From: OCS155 cluster bacterium AG-333-G23
GTDB lineage: Bacteria; Actinomycetota; Acidimicrobiia; Actinomarinales; Actinomarinaceae
Assembly: GCA_003282445.1 (NCBI GenBank)
Contig: QBZE01000001.1
Coordinates: 248,001-312,000, forward strand
Reading direction: 5' to 3'
DNA length: 64,000 nt
A program made the position numbers and the translations under genes. The notes under the pieces are model-generated. The model was given only the letters and a program-made list of their open reading frames with translations, made no database searches and was not told the DNA's origin. Within the stretch, counting starts at the first letter, position 1. Each line of letters begins with the position of its first letter. Positions 53,160-61,445 of the stretch are shown in pieces.

Positions 53160-54367
53160 TATATGTCAGATGGTCTCAAATCTAATTGGAACTCTAATAC
53201 AATTGAATTGCCATCTCTTAAAATTTCAATAGTTATAGGATCTTCAGCTCGCATACTTCTTAAAATTGTAATGAGTTGATCTAATGTTTTTACACTGTTT
53301 TCATTTACTTTTTTGATGATATCTCCAGGGAGTGCCCCAGCTTTTCCTATCGCATACATGTCATTACTTGGTCCATATAGTTCTTCAATATATACACCAG
53401 AGAAAACTCTGGCTCCATCATCTGCTACTTCAAAATATTGAGCTCCTAATATACCTAAGAATGCATGTAAAACCCTTCCATCATCTAGTAAGTCTTCAAC
53501 TATATTTAAGGCTAAATTAATTGGAATAGCGAAACCTAATCCCTCTGCTCCTACATCTGCTGTTGCAATTGCTGTTGTTATTCCTATAAGTTCGCCGTCT
53601 TTATTTAACAATGCACCGCCACTTGATCCTCTTGTTATAGGTGCATCAGTTTGAATTAAGCCAAATAAAGTTACAGCTGCATTCATTGCATCATTTCCTA
53701 CATCTAATCTCCTGTCAAGAGCAGAGACAACACCCGTTGTAACAGTAGGCGCTGCACCAAGAGTTAAAGGATGACCAATTGCTACTGCCAGATCCCCAAC
53801 AAAAATTCCAGTACTATCTCCAATATTTATTGGTGTCAATCCTGTCTTATCTATTTGTATTAACCCAACATCAGTTAATTGATCTGATCCAATAATTTGG
53901 CCTTCATACATTCTTCCATCTTCAAAAATAACTCTTACACCATCAGCACCATTTATTACATGATGATTTGTAATTATTAAACCATTTTCGTTAATAACTA
54001 CTCCAGAGCCACCTCCTACAGAAATAAATTCTTCATTTTCATCTAATTGTCCGACTTGAACTTGAACAATTGTTTTTGTTGCGACTTCAGCGATGGAAAC
54101 AATTTCTGTAGAGTCAACCCTCGGTACTACGAGCTCCTTTTCCTTAATTGTTTCAGTAATAGTTACTGGTTCAGGCAAAACAATTTCTTCTTCGTCAAAA
54201 ATTCCAAAAACATAGAGAAAAGAGAGAACAATTATGCTTGTAATAATAGATGTACCAAAAATAATATTCACTGAAGATTTACTTTTTTGGCTACTTTCCT
54301 CAACTAAGTCAGAAATATATTTTTTTTGTTCAAACAATTCTTGTTGTTCAAAGTTTTCTTCATTCAT
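53159..54367 (-). CDS. HtrA/DegP-family trypsin-like serine protease
   Basis: The 402-residue protein has a cytosolic N-terminus, one membrane helix near residues 37-60, and an extracytoplasmic protease domain with the catalytic triad His (LIITNHHVINGAD), Asp (QLTDVGLIQID) and Ser (TRGSSGGALLNKDG). A PDZ domain occupies the last 90 residues (GALPGDIIKKVNENSVKTL). HtrA enzymes degrade misfolded envelope proteins. Confidence 0.93.
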   Translation of the reverse strand: MNEENFEQQELFEQKKYISDLVEESSQKSKSSVNIIFGTSIITSIIVLSFLYVFGIFDEEEIVLPEPVTITETIKEKELVVPRVDSTEIVSIAEVATKTIVQVQVGQLDENEEFISVGGGSGVVINENGLIITNHHVINGADGVRVIFEDGRMYEGQIIGSDQLTDVGLIQIDKTGLTPINIGDSTGIFVGDLAVAIGHPLTLGAAPTVTTGVVSALDRRLDVGNDAMNAAVTLFGLIQTDAPITRGSSGGALLNKDGELIGITTAIATADVGAEGLGFAIPINLALNIVEDLLDDGRVLHAFLGILGAQYFEVADDGARVFSGVYIEELYGPSNDMYAIGKAGALPGDIIKKVNENSVKTLDQLITILRSMRAEDPITIEILRDGNSIVLEFQLDLRPSDI

Positions 54368-54374
54368 TCTATAT

Positions 54375-54380
54375 ATATTA
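54375..54380 (-). promoter_or_regulatory. -10 box of the leaderless htrA gene
   Basis: On the minus strand TAATAT, seven bases (ATATAGA), then ATG 54367. No ribosome binding site. Confidence 0.5.
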
Positions 54381-54434
54381 AATGATATACAGATGTAGTT
54401 GATTTTTGAGTCTTAGCTAAGATATAAATTCGAA

Positions 54435-54461
54435 TTGAAACATTTTGGAGTTTACTATAGT
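54435..54461 (+). promoter_or_regulatory. Candidate promoter of the liv-type operon
   Basis: TTGAAA (54435-54440) and TATAGT (54456-54461) are 15 bases apart. Initiation near 54468 gives a leader of about 24 bases ending in GGGGAG before the AUU start of the first gene. Confidence 0.4.
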
Positions 54462-54491
54462 CTAAATAAGTACATGTTTGGGGAGTAACTA

Positions 54492-55280
54492 ATTTTATCT
54501 ATTAAGAATTTAGAAGTCGTTTATCAAGACGTTATCTTAGTTTTAAGGGGAATTTCATTTGATGTCAAAGAAGGAGATATAGTTGCTCTTTTAGGAAGCA
54601 ATGGTTCAGGAAAGACTACAGTATTAAGATCAATAACCGGCCTATTAGATATTCAAAATGGAGATATTACAAAAGGAGAGGTTTCTTTTGATGGTAAAGA
54701 TATCACTAACATGAAAGCTTCAGACATAGTTGAATTAGGAATCGCTCAAGTTTTAGAAGGTCGAAGAATTTTTTCTGAGCTAACAGTCAATGAAAATTTA
54801 AGACTTGGCGGACACACTTCTTCAAAAAATATTAAAGAAAATATTGATAGAGTTTTTGACCTCTTTCCCTTACTAGCTCCAAGATCAAAAGATGTAGCTG
54901 GATATTTATCAGGAGGAGAGCAACAAATGCTAGCAATTGGGAGAGCCTTAATGTCAAATCCAAAATGTCTCTTGCTTGATGAACCAAGTTTAGGACTTGC
55001 ACCAAAGTTGGTTGATCAAATAAAAGAATTCATAGTAGAAATCAATCAACAAGGTGTTTCAGTTTTATTAGTAGAACAAAATGCCAATATGGCTCTCAGC
55101 ATTGCTACACATGGCTATATTATGGAAACGGGAAATATCGTAATGGATAATACTCCAGAAAAGTTGTTAAAAGATGAAGATGTGAGAGAGTTTTATTTAG
55201 GATTAAACGCAGAGGGAACTAAAAGAAAGTCATTTAAAGATGTTAAACATTATAAAAGAAAGAAGAGGTGGCTCTCATGA
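54492..55280 (+). CDS. livF: ABC transporter ATP-binding protein, LivF-like, with AUU start
   Basis: The 262-residue ATPase belongs to the branched-chain amino acid (HAAT) family: Walker A LLGSNGSGKTTVLRS, the LivF-specific VLEGRRIFSELTVNENL, signature LSGGEQQMLAIGRALM, Walker B CLLLDEPSLGLAPKL and LVEQNA. The conserved N-terminus KNLEVVYQDVILVLRG lies upstream of the first ATG (54711), which would remove Walker A. An in-frame TAA at 54486 bounds the start. No ATG, GTG or TTG lies between them. ATT 54492 fits: GGGGAG (54480-54485) is 6 bases upstream, and the protein then begins MLSIKNLEVVY like its relatives. Confidence 0.88.
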   Translation: MLSIKNLEVVYQDVILVLRGISFDVKEGDIVALLGSNGSGKTTVLRSITGLLDIQNGDITKGEVSFDGKDITNMKASDIVELGIAQVLEGRRIFSELTVNENLRLGGHTSSKNIKENIDRVFDLFPLLAPRSKDVAGYLSGGEQQMLAIGRALMSNPKCLLLDEPSLGLAPKLVDQIKEFIVEINQQGVSVLLVEQNANMALSIATHGYIMETGNIVMDNTPEKLLKDEDVREFYLGLNAEGTKRKSFKDVKHYKRKKRWLS

Positions 55281-56050
55281 GTACTATTGTTTCTTTTAAA
55301 GATGTTTCCCTAAACTTTGGTGGAGTAAAAGCTCTAAACAATGTATCTTTTGATATTAAGGAGGGTTCATTACATGCAATTATTGGTCCTAATGGTGCAG
55401 GTAAGACTTCTATTTTTAATTGTATAAGTGGAATTTATAAACCTACAAGTGGCCACGTGGAGTTTAAAGGTGAGAACATTGGAAGCCTTAGGCCCGATGA
55501 GATTGCTAACAAAGGTGTAGCAAGAACTTTTCAAAATATTGAACTATTTGAGAACATGACCGTTCTAGATAATATATTAATTGGTGCCCATAGGCACATA
55601 GATTATGGTTCAATATCTGGAATTTTGTTTGGGCCTTCTGTTAGAGAAAAAGAAATTGAAGCAAGAAAAATTGCTGAAGATATTATTGATTTTTTAGAAA
55701 TTGAGGAATATAGGTTTTCTTATATTCTTTCATTGCCATATGGAATCCAAAAAAGAGTCGAGCTTGCTAGGGCACTTGCCATGAAACCAGAAATTATTCT
55801 TTTAGATGAGCCTGCTGCAGGTATGAATAATGAAGAAACGGAAGATATAGCACGATTTATTCTAGACATTCATGAAGAACTAAAAATCACTACGGTACTG
55901 GTTGATCACGATATGAATATGGTCATGGACATAGCAGAAGATGTAATTGTAATGGATTTTGGACAAAAACTTTTTGATGGAATACCTAAAGACGCTATCC
56001 ATGATAAGCAAGTTATAGAAGCTTATCTTGGAGTAAGCACGGATAAATAA
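55277..56050 (+). CDS. livG: ABC transporter ATP-binding protein, LivG-like
   Basis: The 257-residue ATPase begins MSTIVSFKDVSLNFGGVKAL and has IIGPNGAGKTSIFNCISG, the LivG-type GVARTFQNIELFENMTVLDN, the atypical signature LSLPYGIQKRVELARALA, ILLDEPAAGMNNEE and LVDHDM. ATG 55277 overlaps the livF stop (ATGA); a GTG three codons earlier is less likely. Together with LivF it powers the permeases downstream. Confidence 0.92.
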   Translation: MSTIVSFKDVSLNFGGVKALNNVSFDIKEGSLHAIIGPNGAGKTSIFNCISGIYKPTSGHVEFKGENIGSLRPDEIANKGVARTFQNIELFENMTVLDNILIGAHRHIDYGSISGILFGPSVREKEIEARKIAEDIIDFLEIEEYRFSYILSLPYGIQKRVELARALAMKPEIILLDEPAAGMNNEETEDIARFILDIHEELKITTVLVDHDMNMVMDIAEDVIVMDFGQKLFDGIPKDAIHDKQVIEAYLGVSTDK

Positions 56051-56063
56051 ATTAAGGAGAAAA

Positions 56064-57908
56064 ATGGTAAAAGTTCAACAATTAATGGAAGAGATTGAGG
56101 TTCAAGGAGGTTTAACTCCTGCAAGAAAAATTAGAGAAACTGCAGGAAGATACCCTGAGTTAATAGCAATGAGGGAAAAGAATTTTGGAATATGGGAGGA
56201 AATAACTTACGCAGAATACTGGGAAAAAGCTCAGTGGATTGGCTGTGCTTTAAAATATTTTGGTGTTGACACACAAGACAGTGTAGCTATTCAGTCAGAA
56301 AATAGGCCAGAGTGGTTCATTTCAGACGTAGCAATTCAGGCAATAGGGGCTGTAAGTGTTGGTCTTTATCCAACTAACCCGCCTAGTGAAGTTGCTTATT
56401 TAATTGGCCATTCTGAATCTAAAATACTATTTGCAGAAGATCAAGAACAGGTAGATAAAGCATTAGAAGTAATTGAAGAACTACCTGATTTGAAAAAAAT
56501 AATTTATTTTGAGCCAAGAGGATTAACAAATTATGACAGTCCTTTACTTATGACGTGGGAGGAATTCCTATCGATTGGCAAAGAAGAATATGAAAAAGAT
56601 CCAAATTTTGTTAATGACAAACTAGATTTAGTTGAAGATGATGATGTAGCAATTATGGTATATACATCTGGCACAACGGGCCCACCAAAAGGGTCGATGA
56701 TTACACATGGTAATCTTGCATGGATTGGTAGCAATATTACAAATTTCAACATAATTAAAAATGCAAAAACTGATCAACAGGAATTTATTTCTTTCTTACC
56801 ACTCTGTCATATTTTTGGCAGGCTGATTGATTTAATTGTCGGTTCACATCTCTTAGCTACGATAAATATGGCCGAGTCAATTGATACAGTACAGGAAGAT
56901 CTTATGGAAATTCAACCCACATTTTTTGCGGCAGTACCAAGAATTCTTGAAAGAATGCATTCAGGTGTGTTGGTAAAAATGAAAGATGCAAGCTTATTAA
57001 AAAGATTTCTTTTTGGCATAAGTTTAAAGCTTGGAATGTATGCTGCAGATAGAAAATTAGAAAAAGGATTCGGGGATCTTTTAGCTAAGATTATAGATTT
57101 TATAACCTGGAATATTTCCTTCAGATCAATAACGAAAAAATTAGGTTTAAGCAAGGTAGATGCTTCTGGATCAGGGGCTGCTCCTATAGCTCCAGAAGTT
57201 TTAAAATTTTTTATGGCATTAGGAATACCTATTTTTGAAGCATATGGGATGACAGAGAATTGTGGATATGCAACAGGGAATGATTACGATAATATTTCTT
57301 TGGGAACGGTTGGTGTTCCAAACGAAAATTGTGAATTAAAACTCGCAGATGATGGTGAGATACTCATTAGACACGGTGGAGTATTCAAAGGATATTTCAA
57401 GAATGAAGAAGCAACCAAGGAAACTATAGACGAAGAGGGATGGCTTTATACAGGAGATGTAGGAGAGATGCAGGGTCGCTTTATAAAAATAGTTGATAGA
57501 AAAAAAGATATTATTATTACAGCTGGTGGTAAAAATATTTCACCTTCTGAAATAGAGAACGTATTAAAAGTATCTCCGTTTATTAAAGACGCAATTGTAA
57601 TTGGAGATAAAAGAAAATTTCTTTCTGCCTTAATTGCTATTGAGTTTGACACAGTATCTAATTGGGCATTAAGAAAAGGCATAACTCACACTACTTATAG
57701 AGATTTATCTGAAAAAGAAGAAGTTAAAGAATTAATTTCTAAAGAAGTGATAAGGACAAATGAATTTGCGGCTCTTCAAATTAGAAAGTTTGAAATGATT
57801 CCAAAAGAGCTTGATCATGAAGAGGGAGAATTAACGGCTACACAGAAGATAAAAAGAAATGTTTTAGAAGAGCAATTCTCAGACTTGATTGAATCGATGT
57901 ATAAATGA
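56064..57908 (+). CDS. AMP-dependent acyl-CoA synthetase (long-chain FAA1-like)
   Basis: The 614-residue ligase activates a carboxylic acid to its CoA thioester. Motifs include MVYTSGTTGPPKGSMITHGN near residue 200, FEAYGMTENCGYATG, GWLYTGDVGEMQGRF, KIVDRKKDIIITAGGKNISP and the C-terminal Lys in LTATQKIKRN. The size and motifs fit the long-chain (COG1022) group. It lies inside an ABC operon for branched-chain-amino-acid-type substrates and overlaps livH by 4 bases, so the imported substrate may be an acid that this enzyme activates. Confidence 0.92.
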   Translation: MVKVQQLMEEIEVQGGLTPARKIRETAGRYPELIAMREKNFGIWEEITYAEYWEKAQWIGCALKYFGVDTQDSVAIQSENRPEWFISDVAIQAIGAVSVGLYPTNPPSEVAYLIGHSESKILFAEDQEQVDKALEVIEELPDLKKIIYFEPRGLTNYDSPLLMTWEEFLSIGKEEYEKDPNFVNDKLDLVEDDDVAIMVYTSGTTGPPKGSMITHGNLAWIGSNITNFNIIKNAKTDQQEFISFLPLCHIFGRLIDLIVGSHLLATINMAESIDTVQEDLMEIQPTFFAAVPRILERMHSGVLVKMKDASLLKRFLFGISLKLGMYAADRKLEKGFGDLLAKIIDFITWNISFRSITKKLGLSKVDASGSGAAPIAPEVLKFFMALGIPIFEAYGMTENCGYATGNDYDNISLGTVGVPNENCELKLADDGEILIRHGGVFKGYFKNEEATKETIDEEGWLYTGDVGEMQGRFIKIVDRKKDIIITAGGKNISPSEIENVLKVSPFIKDAIVIGDKRKFLSALIAIEFDTVSNWALRKGITHTTYRDLSEKEEVKELISKEVIRTNEFAALQIRKFEMIPKELDHEEGELTATQKIKRNVLEEQFSDLIESMYK

Positions 57909-58825
57909 CAATATTTTTGCAAGCAAGTTTTGAAGGCCTAGCGTTAGGGGCTGTTTACTCCTTGGTTGCAATAGGTTTAGTATTGATTTATAAAGCTATG
58001 GATGTCTTAAGTTTTGCTCAGCCTGCTTTAGCAGTTGTAGGAGCAGGAATTATTAGTGCGTTAGCTGTTGATAGGGGGATAAATTTCTGGGTAGCCTTTA
58101 TACTTGCTCTAATTATGACTGGCATTATAGGGACCTTATCAGAAAGAATATTTTTAAGGCCAATGGTTGGTGAGCCAGTTTTTTCAGTTGCAATCTTGAC
58201 TCTTGGATTAGATGTATTGTATAGAACTGTTCTTGATAACTGGATTGGTGTAAATCCAAGGTATATGGGTGATCCAATTTATACCTGGGGAGAATTCGGT
58301 TCTATAACCATAGGAGGAGTAATTCTTAAGTTTCAAGAGATTGGAGCTTTAATAACAGCAATATTAGCAGTTTTATTCCTCGGTTACTTTTTTAAAGTTT
58401 CAAAATATGGTTTAGCTATGAGAGCAACCTCTTTTGATCAGGAGACTTCACTAGCACAAGGAATTAATGTAGGGAGAATTTTTGGATTAGTTTGGTTTAT
58501 TGCTGGAATACTCGCTGCCTTTGCTGGCTTTTTTATTACGGGAGGTTTTAATTTATTAACACAAGCTAGTTTCGTCTCTGCATTTAGAGCATTACCTGCT
58601 GTTGTGATTGGAGGATTGGATTCAATCCCAGGAGCAATTGTTGGTTCAATAATTATCGGGTTAACACAAGGTTATGTTGCTTATTATCAGTTCCCTTTCG
58701 AAAGCTTTACAGGAATCAACCTAGGTAATGGCTTTTCATTACTTGCGCCATATTTAATTATGTTTTTAATTTTAATTGTTAAACCAGATGGTTTGTTTGG
58801 AACAGAGGAAGTTGAGAGAGTATGA
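57905..58825 (+). CDS. livH: ABC transporter permease, LivH-like
   Basis: The 306-residue permease has about eight membrane helices and the LivH patterns LQASFEGLALGAVYSLVAIG at the N-terminus, AMRATSFDQETSLAQGINV (the cytoplasmic coupling loop) and GGLDSIPGAIVGSIIIGL near the C-terminus. Overlaps its neighbours by 4 bases on both sides. Confidence 0.93.
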   Translation: MTIFLQASFEGLALGAVYSLVAIGLVLIYKAMDVLSFAQPALAVVGAGIISALAVDRGINFWVAFILALIMTGIIGTLSERIFLRPMVGEPVFSVAILTLGLDVLYRTVLDNWIGVNPRYMGDPIYTWGEFGSITIGGVILKFQEIGALITAILAVLFLGYFFKVSKYGLAMRATSFDQETSLAQGINVGRIFGLVWFIAGILAAFAGFFITGGFNLLTQASFVSAFRALPAVVIGGLDSIPGAIVGSIIIGLTQGYVAYYQFPFESFTGINLGNGFSLLAPYLIMFLILIVKPDGLFGTEEVERV

Positions 58826-59925
58826 AGGGTAGACCAAATTTATATACAGACTATAGAAAAGAAATAGCAATCTTAAACACTACAACACAAAAGTTTTGGG
58901 CATTAATTGGCTTAACTCTTCTCATTATTTCTTCATTTTTCTTTTCACAGTATTGGATGTATTTAATTACTACAGCTTTATTGACAGCTGTTGCTGCATG
59001 GGGTCTTAATATTGTTTCTGGTTTTGCTGGTCAGATAAGCTTGGCACACGGTGCGTTCGTTGGTATTGGAACATATGTATCAGCAGTTCTTGGAGGAGTT
59101 GGAAGTTCTTATATTAGAGGCTATGAACTTGATATGTTGATTTGGCTACCTTTAGCAGGTATTGTTCCAGCAATTATTGGATTAATAATATCTCCTTTAG
59201 CAGTAAGACTCAAGGGATTGAACTTAGGTCTAGTGACCTTAGGTTTGGTCTTTATAGCTTCATATATATTTTCTAATTGGAATAGTGTTACAGGAGGTTC
59301 TGGAATTGGAAGAAAGACTGCAAAATTAAAAATATTTGGAATCGATTTTAATGATGGGTTCTATGCTGGCTCATATCATATAGAGAAAGATCAATTTATC
59401 TTTTTCCTTAGCTTGATACTTTTTATTTTTGCGGGAATTGGAGTAAAAAATTTAATGAGATCAAAAATTGGTCGTGCTTATGCTGCTATTAGAGATAGAG
59501 ATATAGCTGCTGAAGCTATTGGGATTAATCTTTATAGATTCAAAGCGTCAGCTTTTGCTCTTTCAAGCTTCTATGCAGGAGTTGCAGGATCTTTAATATT
59601 TGTAATGTCCGGTGGAGTTGATCCTACTCAGTTCAATTTAGTTTATTCAGTTACATTTATTGCTATTGTTATTGTTGGAGGAGCTGGAACAGTTCTTGGT
59701 CCTTTGTTTGGAGCAGCATTTTTTAGTCTAATTCCAGGGGTTATTAAATATTTCTTACATTTTTTTGGTACAACTGCAGACCAAGTTCCATTGCATCCAA
59801 CACAAATAGAAAGGCTTGTTTTTGGCCTTTTATTAATTGGGTTTTTAATTTTTGAGTCAAGGGGGCTATGGGGTATCTGGTTTAGGTTACGTAATTATTT
59901 TAAAGCTTGGCCTTTTTCCTACTAA
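58822..59925 (+). CDS. livM: ABC transporter permease, LivM-like
   Basis: The 367-residue permease carries the LivM hallmarks AAWGLNIVSGFAGQISLAHG and GIGTYVSAVL, the coupling loop AYAAIRDRDIAAEAIGINLY and VGGAGTVLGPLFGAAFFSLI. About ten membrane helices are predicted. It ends the co-transcribed block; the binding-protein gene starts 58 bases downstream. Confidence 0.93.
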   Translation: MKGRPNLYTDYRKEIAILNTTTQKFWALIGLTLLIISSFFFSQYWMYLITTALLTAVAAWGLNIVSGFAGQISLAHGAFVGIGTYVSAVLGGVGSSYIRGYELDMLIWLPLAGIVPAIIGLIISPLAVRLKGLNLGLVTLGLVFIASYIFSNWNSVTGGSGIGRKTAKLKIFGIDFNDGFYAGSYHIEKDQFIFFLSLILFIFAGIGVKNLMRSKIGRAYAAIRDRDIAAEAIGINLYRFKASAFALSSFYAGVAGSLIFVMSGGVDPTQFNLVYSVTFIAIVIVGGAGTVLGPLFGAAFFSLIPGVIKYFLHFFGTTADQVPLHPTQIERLVFGLLLIGFLIFESRGLWGIWFRLRNYFKAWPFSY

Positions 59926-59951
59926 TCATTAATTCTTATAGTATCCTTACT

Positions 59952-59969
59952 TTTATTAGTACTAATAAA
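59952..59969. promoter_or_regulatory. 18-bp perfect palindrome upstream of the binding-protein gene
   Basis: TTTATTAGTACTAATAAA reads the same on both strands. It lies 14 bases before the ATG of the substrate-binding protein, directly ahead of AAAGGGGGAG. A TATAGT element (59938-59943) lies just upstream, so the palindrome would straddle the probable start of an internal transcript. An operator is the most likely role; as an RNA it has no loop and no T run, so it is not a terminator. Confidence 0.5.
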
Positions 59970-59983
59970 TAAAGGGGGAGAAT

Positions 59984-61363
59984 ATGAGATCCAAGCGAGA
60001 GCGCGGAGTGATTATTTTTTCAATACTTCTCCTTGTATTAGCAGCCTGTGGAGGGGGAGCTACTGAAGAAACTAGCGAACCTGTAGTAGAAGAAGTTGTT
60101 GCAGAAACATTAGATTCTCCAGCAGTTACCACCGCAAAAGCTATTAATACAGGAGTAGGAGTTACAGAAGAACCTTGTCCAGAAGCAGTTGGTGCAGTAC
60201 CTACAGGTGCTAACCCATCACAAGGGTGTATTTACTTAGGTCTTTTAAATGACTATACAGGACTTTATGCAGCAGTAGCACCAGCTTTGGAGGTAGGTCA
60301 AAGAGCATTTTGGCTCTGGGTAAACTCCACAGGAGGTATTGGTGGATACAGTGTTATGATCACTGAAGGTCAAGATACTGGTTATAATCCACAAAAACAT
60401 TTAGAAGGATACAATGCGATTAGAAACGATGTAGCTGCTTTAGCTATGTCAATCGGAACGCCTCAAACAGTATTTATTTTGGATGAACTTGATGCAGACA
60501 ATATGGTGACAGCACCAATGAGTTGGTATTCAGGTTGGTCCTATAAGAGTGTTGACAAAGGCTTAGTTGTAGAATTCGGTTCTGCATATTGTGCTGATGG
60601 CATGAATGCAGTTGACTGGGCAGCGGACAATTCTCCTGTACCAGTTAAAAGAATTGGAATTATTGCATACCAAGGTGACTATGGTGGCGACTGGGCGGCA
60701 GGCGTAAGAGCTGCTGCTAAAACTCAAGGCTGGGAAATTGGCTGGGAGTACATACCGCCAGCATCAGAGTTTGACGTTGCTCAAGCTGCTGGGTTACTAG
60801 TTACAGATCCTGTTGATGCATACTTTCCTGCACTTAGCCCAAGCTTGATGGCTCAAGTTATGGGAGGAGCAGCACAAGCTGGAGTCACACCTTTAGCTAT
60901 GTTGGCTGCACCATCATATAATGATGCATTTGTGCAAGAAGGATTTGCTTTGAAAGGTCTTTTTGAGTCAGGATTGGTCTACACCTTAGCATTCGTAGAT
61001 CCTTATGAAGCAGATACACCTGGTCACGCAGCTATGCGTGCTACCATGGCTAACTTCACCGATTCAGCTAGTACATTCTTAGTTGCTGGCTGGGCTTCAC
61101 AGTATCACCTTAAGGGTGTTCTAGAAGCTGCCGTTAAAGGTGGAGATTTAACGAGAGCAGGCATTAGAAGAGCTGCAGCTAATGTAAGCGTTGATTCTGA
61201 TGGAATGATGCCAACAAGAACGTTGGGTCAAGACAAAGCGGACAAAGAAACATCAATAGGTAAACCAGATGGTTCTATTTTGAGTGGAACGCAATTACTT
61301 GCGTCAAAATATGTTGGTAAAACAGCAGCCGCTCATGACTGGTCAGCAGGACCTTGTTCATAA
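59984..61363 (+). CDS. ABC transporter substrate-binding lipoprotein, branched-chain amino acid type
   Basis: The 459-residue protein starts with a signal peptide and a clear lipobox, LVLAAC (Cys 22), followed by a Glu-rich linker. The mature part is a Peripla_BP_6 type I binding protein: GCIYLGLLNDYTGLYAAVAP, QRAFWLWVNSTGGIGGYSVM, then EGQDTGYNPQKHLEGYNAI and GIIAYQGDYGGDWAAGVRAA. It has a strong ribosome binding site (GGGGGAG) and G+C-richer codons than its neighbours, both consistent with high expression. Substrate unknown. Confidence 0.92.
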   Translation: MRSKRERGVIIFSILLLVLAACGGGATEETSEPVVEEVVAETLDSPAVTTAKAINTGVGVTEEPCPEAVGAVPTGANPSQGCIYLGLLNDYTGLYAAVAPALEVGQRAFWLWVNSTGGIGGYSVMITEGQDTGYNPQKHLEGYNAIRNDVAALAMSIGTPQTVFILDELDADNMVTAPMSWYSGWSYKSVDKGLVVEFGSAYCADGMNAVDWAADNSPVPVKRIGIIAYQGDYGGDWAAGVRAAAKTQGWEIGWEYIPPASEFDVAQAAGLLVTDPVDAYFPALSPSLMAQVMGGAAQAGVTPLAMLAAPSYNDAFVQEGFALKGLFESGLVYTLAFVDPYEADTPGHAAMRATMANFTDSASTFLVAGWASQYHLKGVLEAAVKGGDLTRAGIRRAAANVSVDSDGMMPTRTLGQDKADKETSIGKPDGSILSGTQLLASKYVGKTAAAHDWSAGPCS

Positions 61364-61386
61364 GCTAAAAAATTTATTAAAATTTT

Positions 61387-61415
61387 AAGAGCCGGCTGAT
61401 AGCCGGCTCTTTTTT
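61387..61415 (+). terminator. Rho-independent terminator of the ABC transporter operon
   Basis: AAGAGCCGGCT (61387-61397) and AGCCGGCTCTT (61401-61411) form a perfect 11-bp stem with loop GAT, followed by T's. Strongest terminator in the window. Confidence 0.95.
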
Positions 61416-61431
61416 ATTTTCTAGAGAGAGA

Positions 61432-61437
61432 TAGACT
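61432..61437 (+). promoter_or_regulatory. -10-like box upstream of the Lon-like protease gene
   Basis: TAGACT ends 8 bases before ATG 61446. No ribosome binding site is evident, so a leaderless start is possible. Confidence 0.35.
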
Positions 61438-61445
61438 GTATTCTA

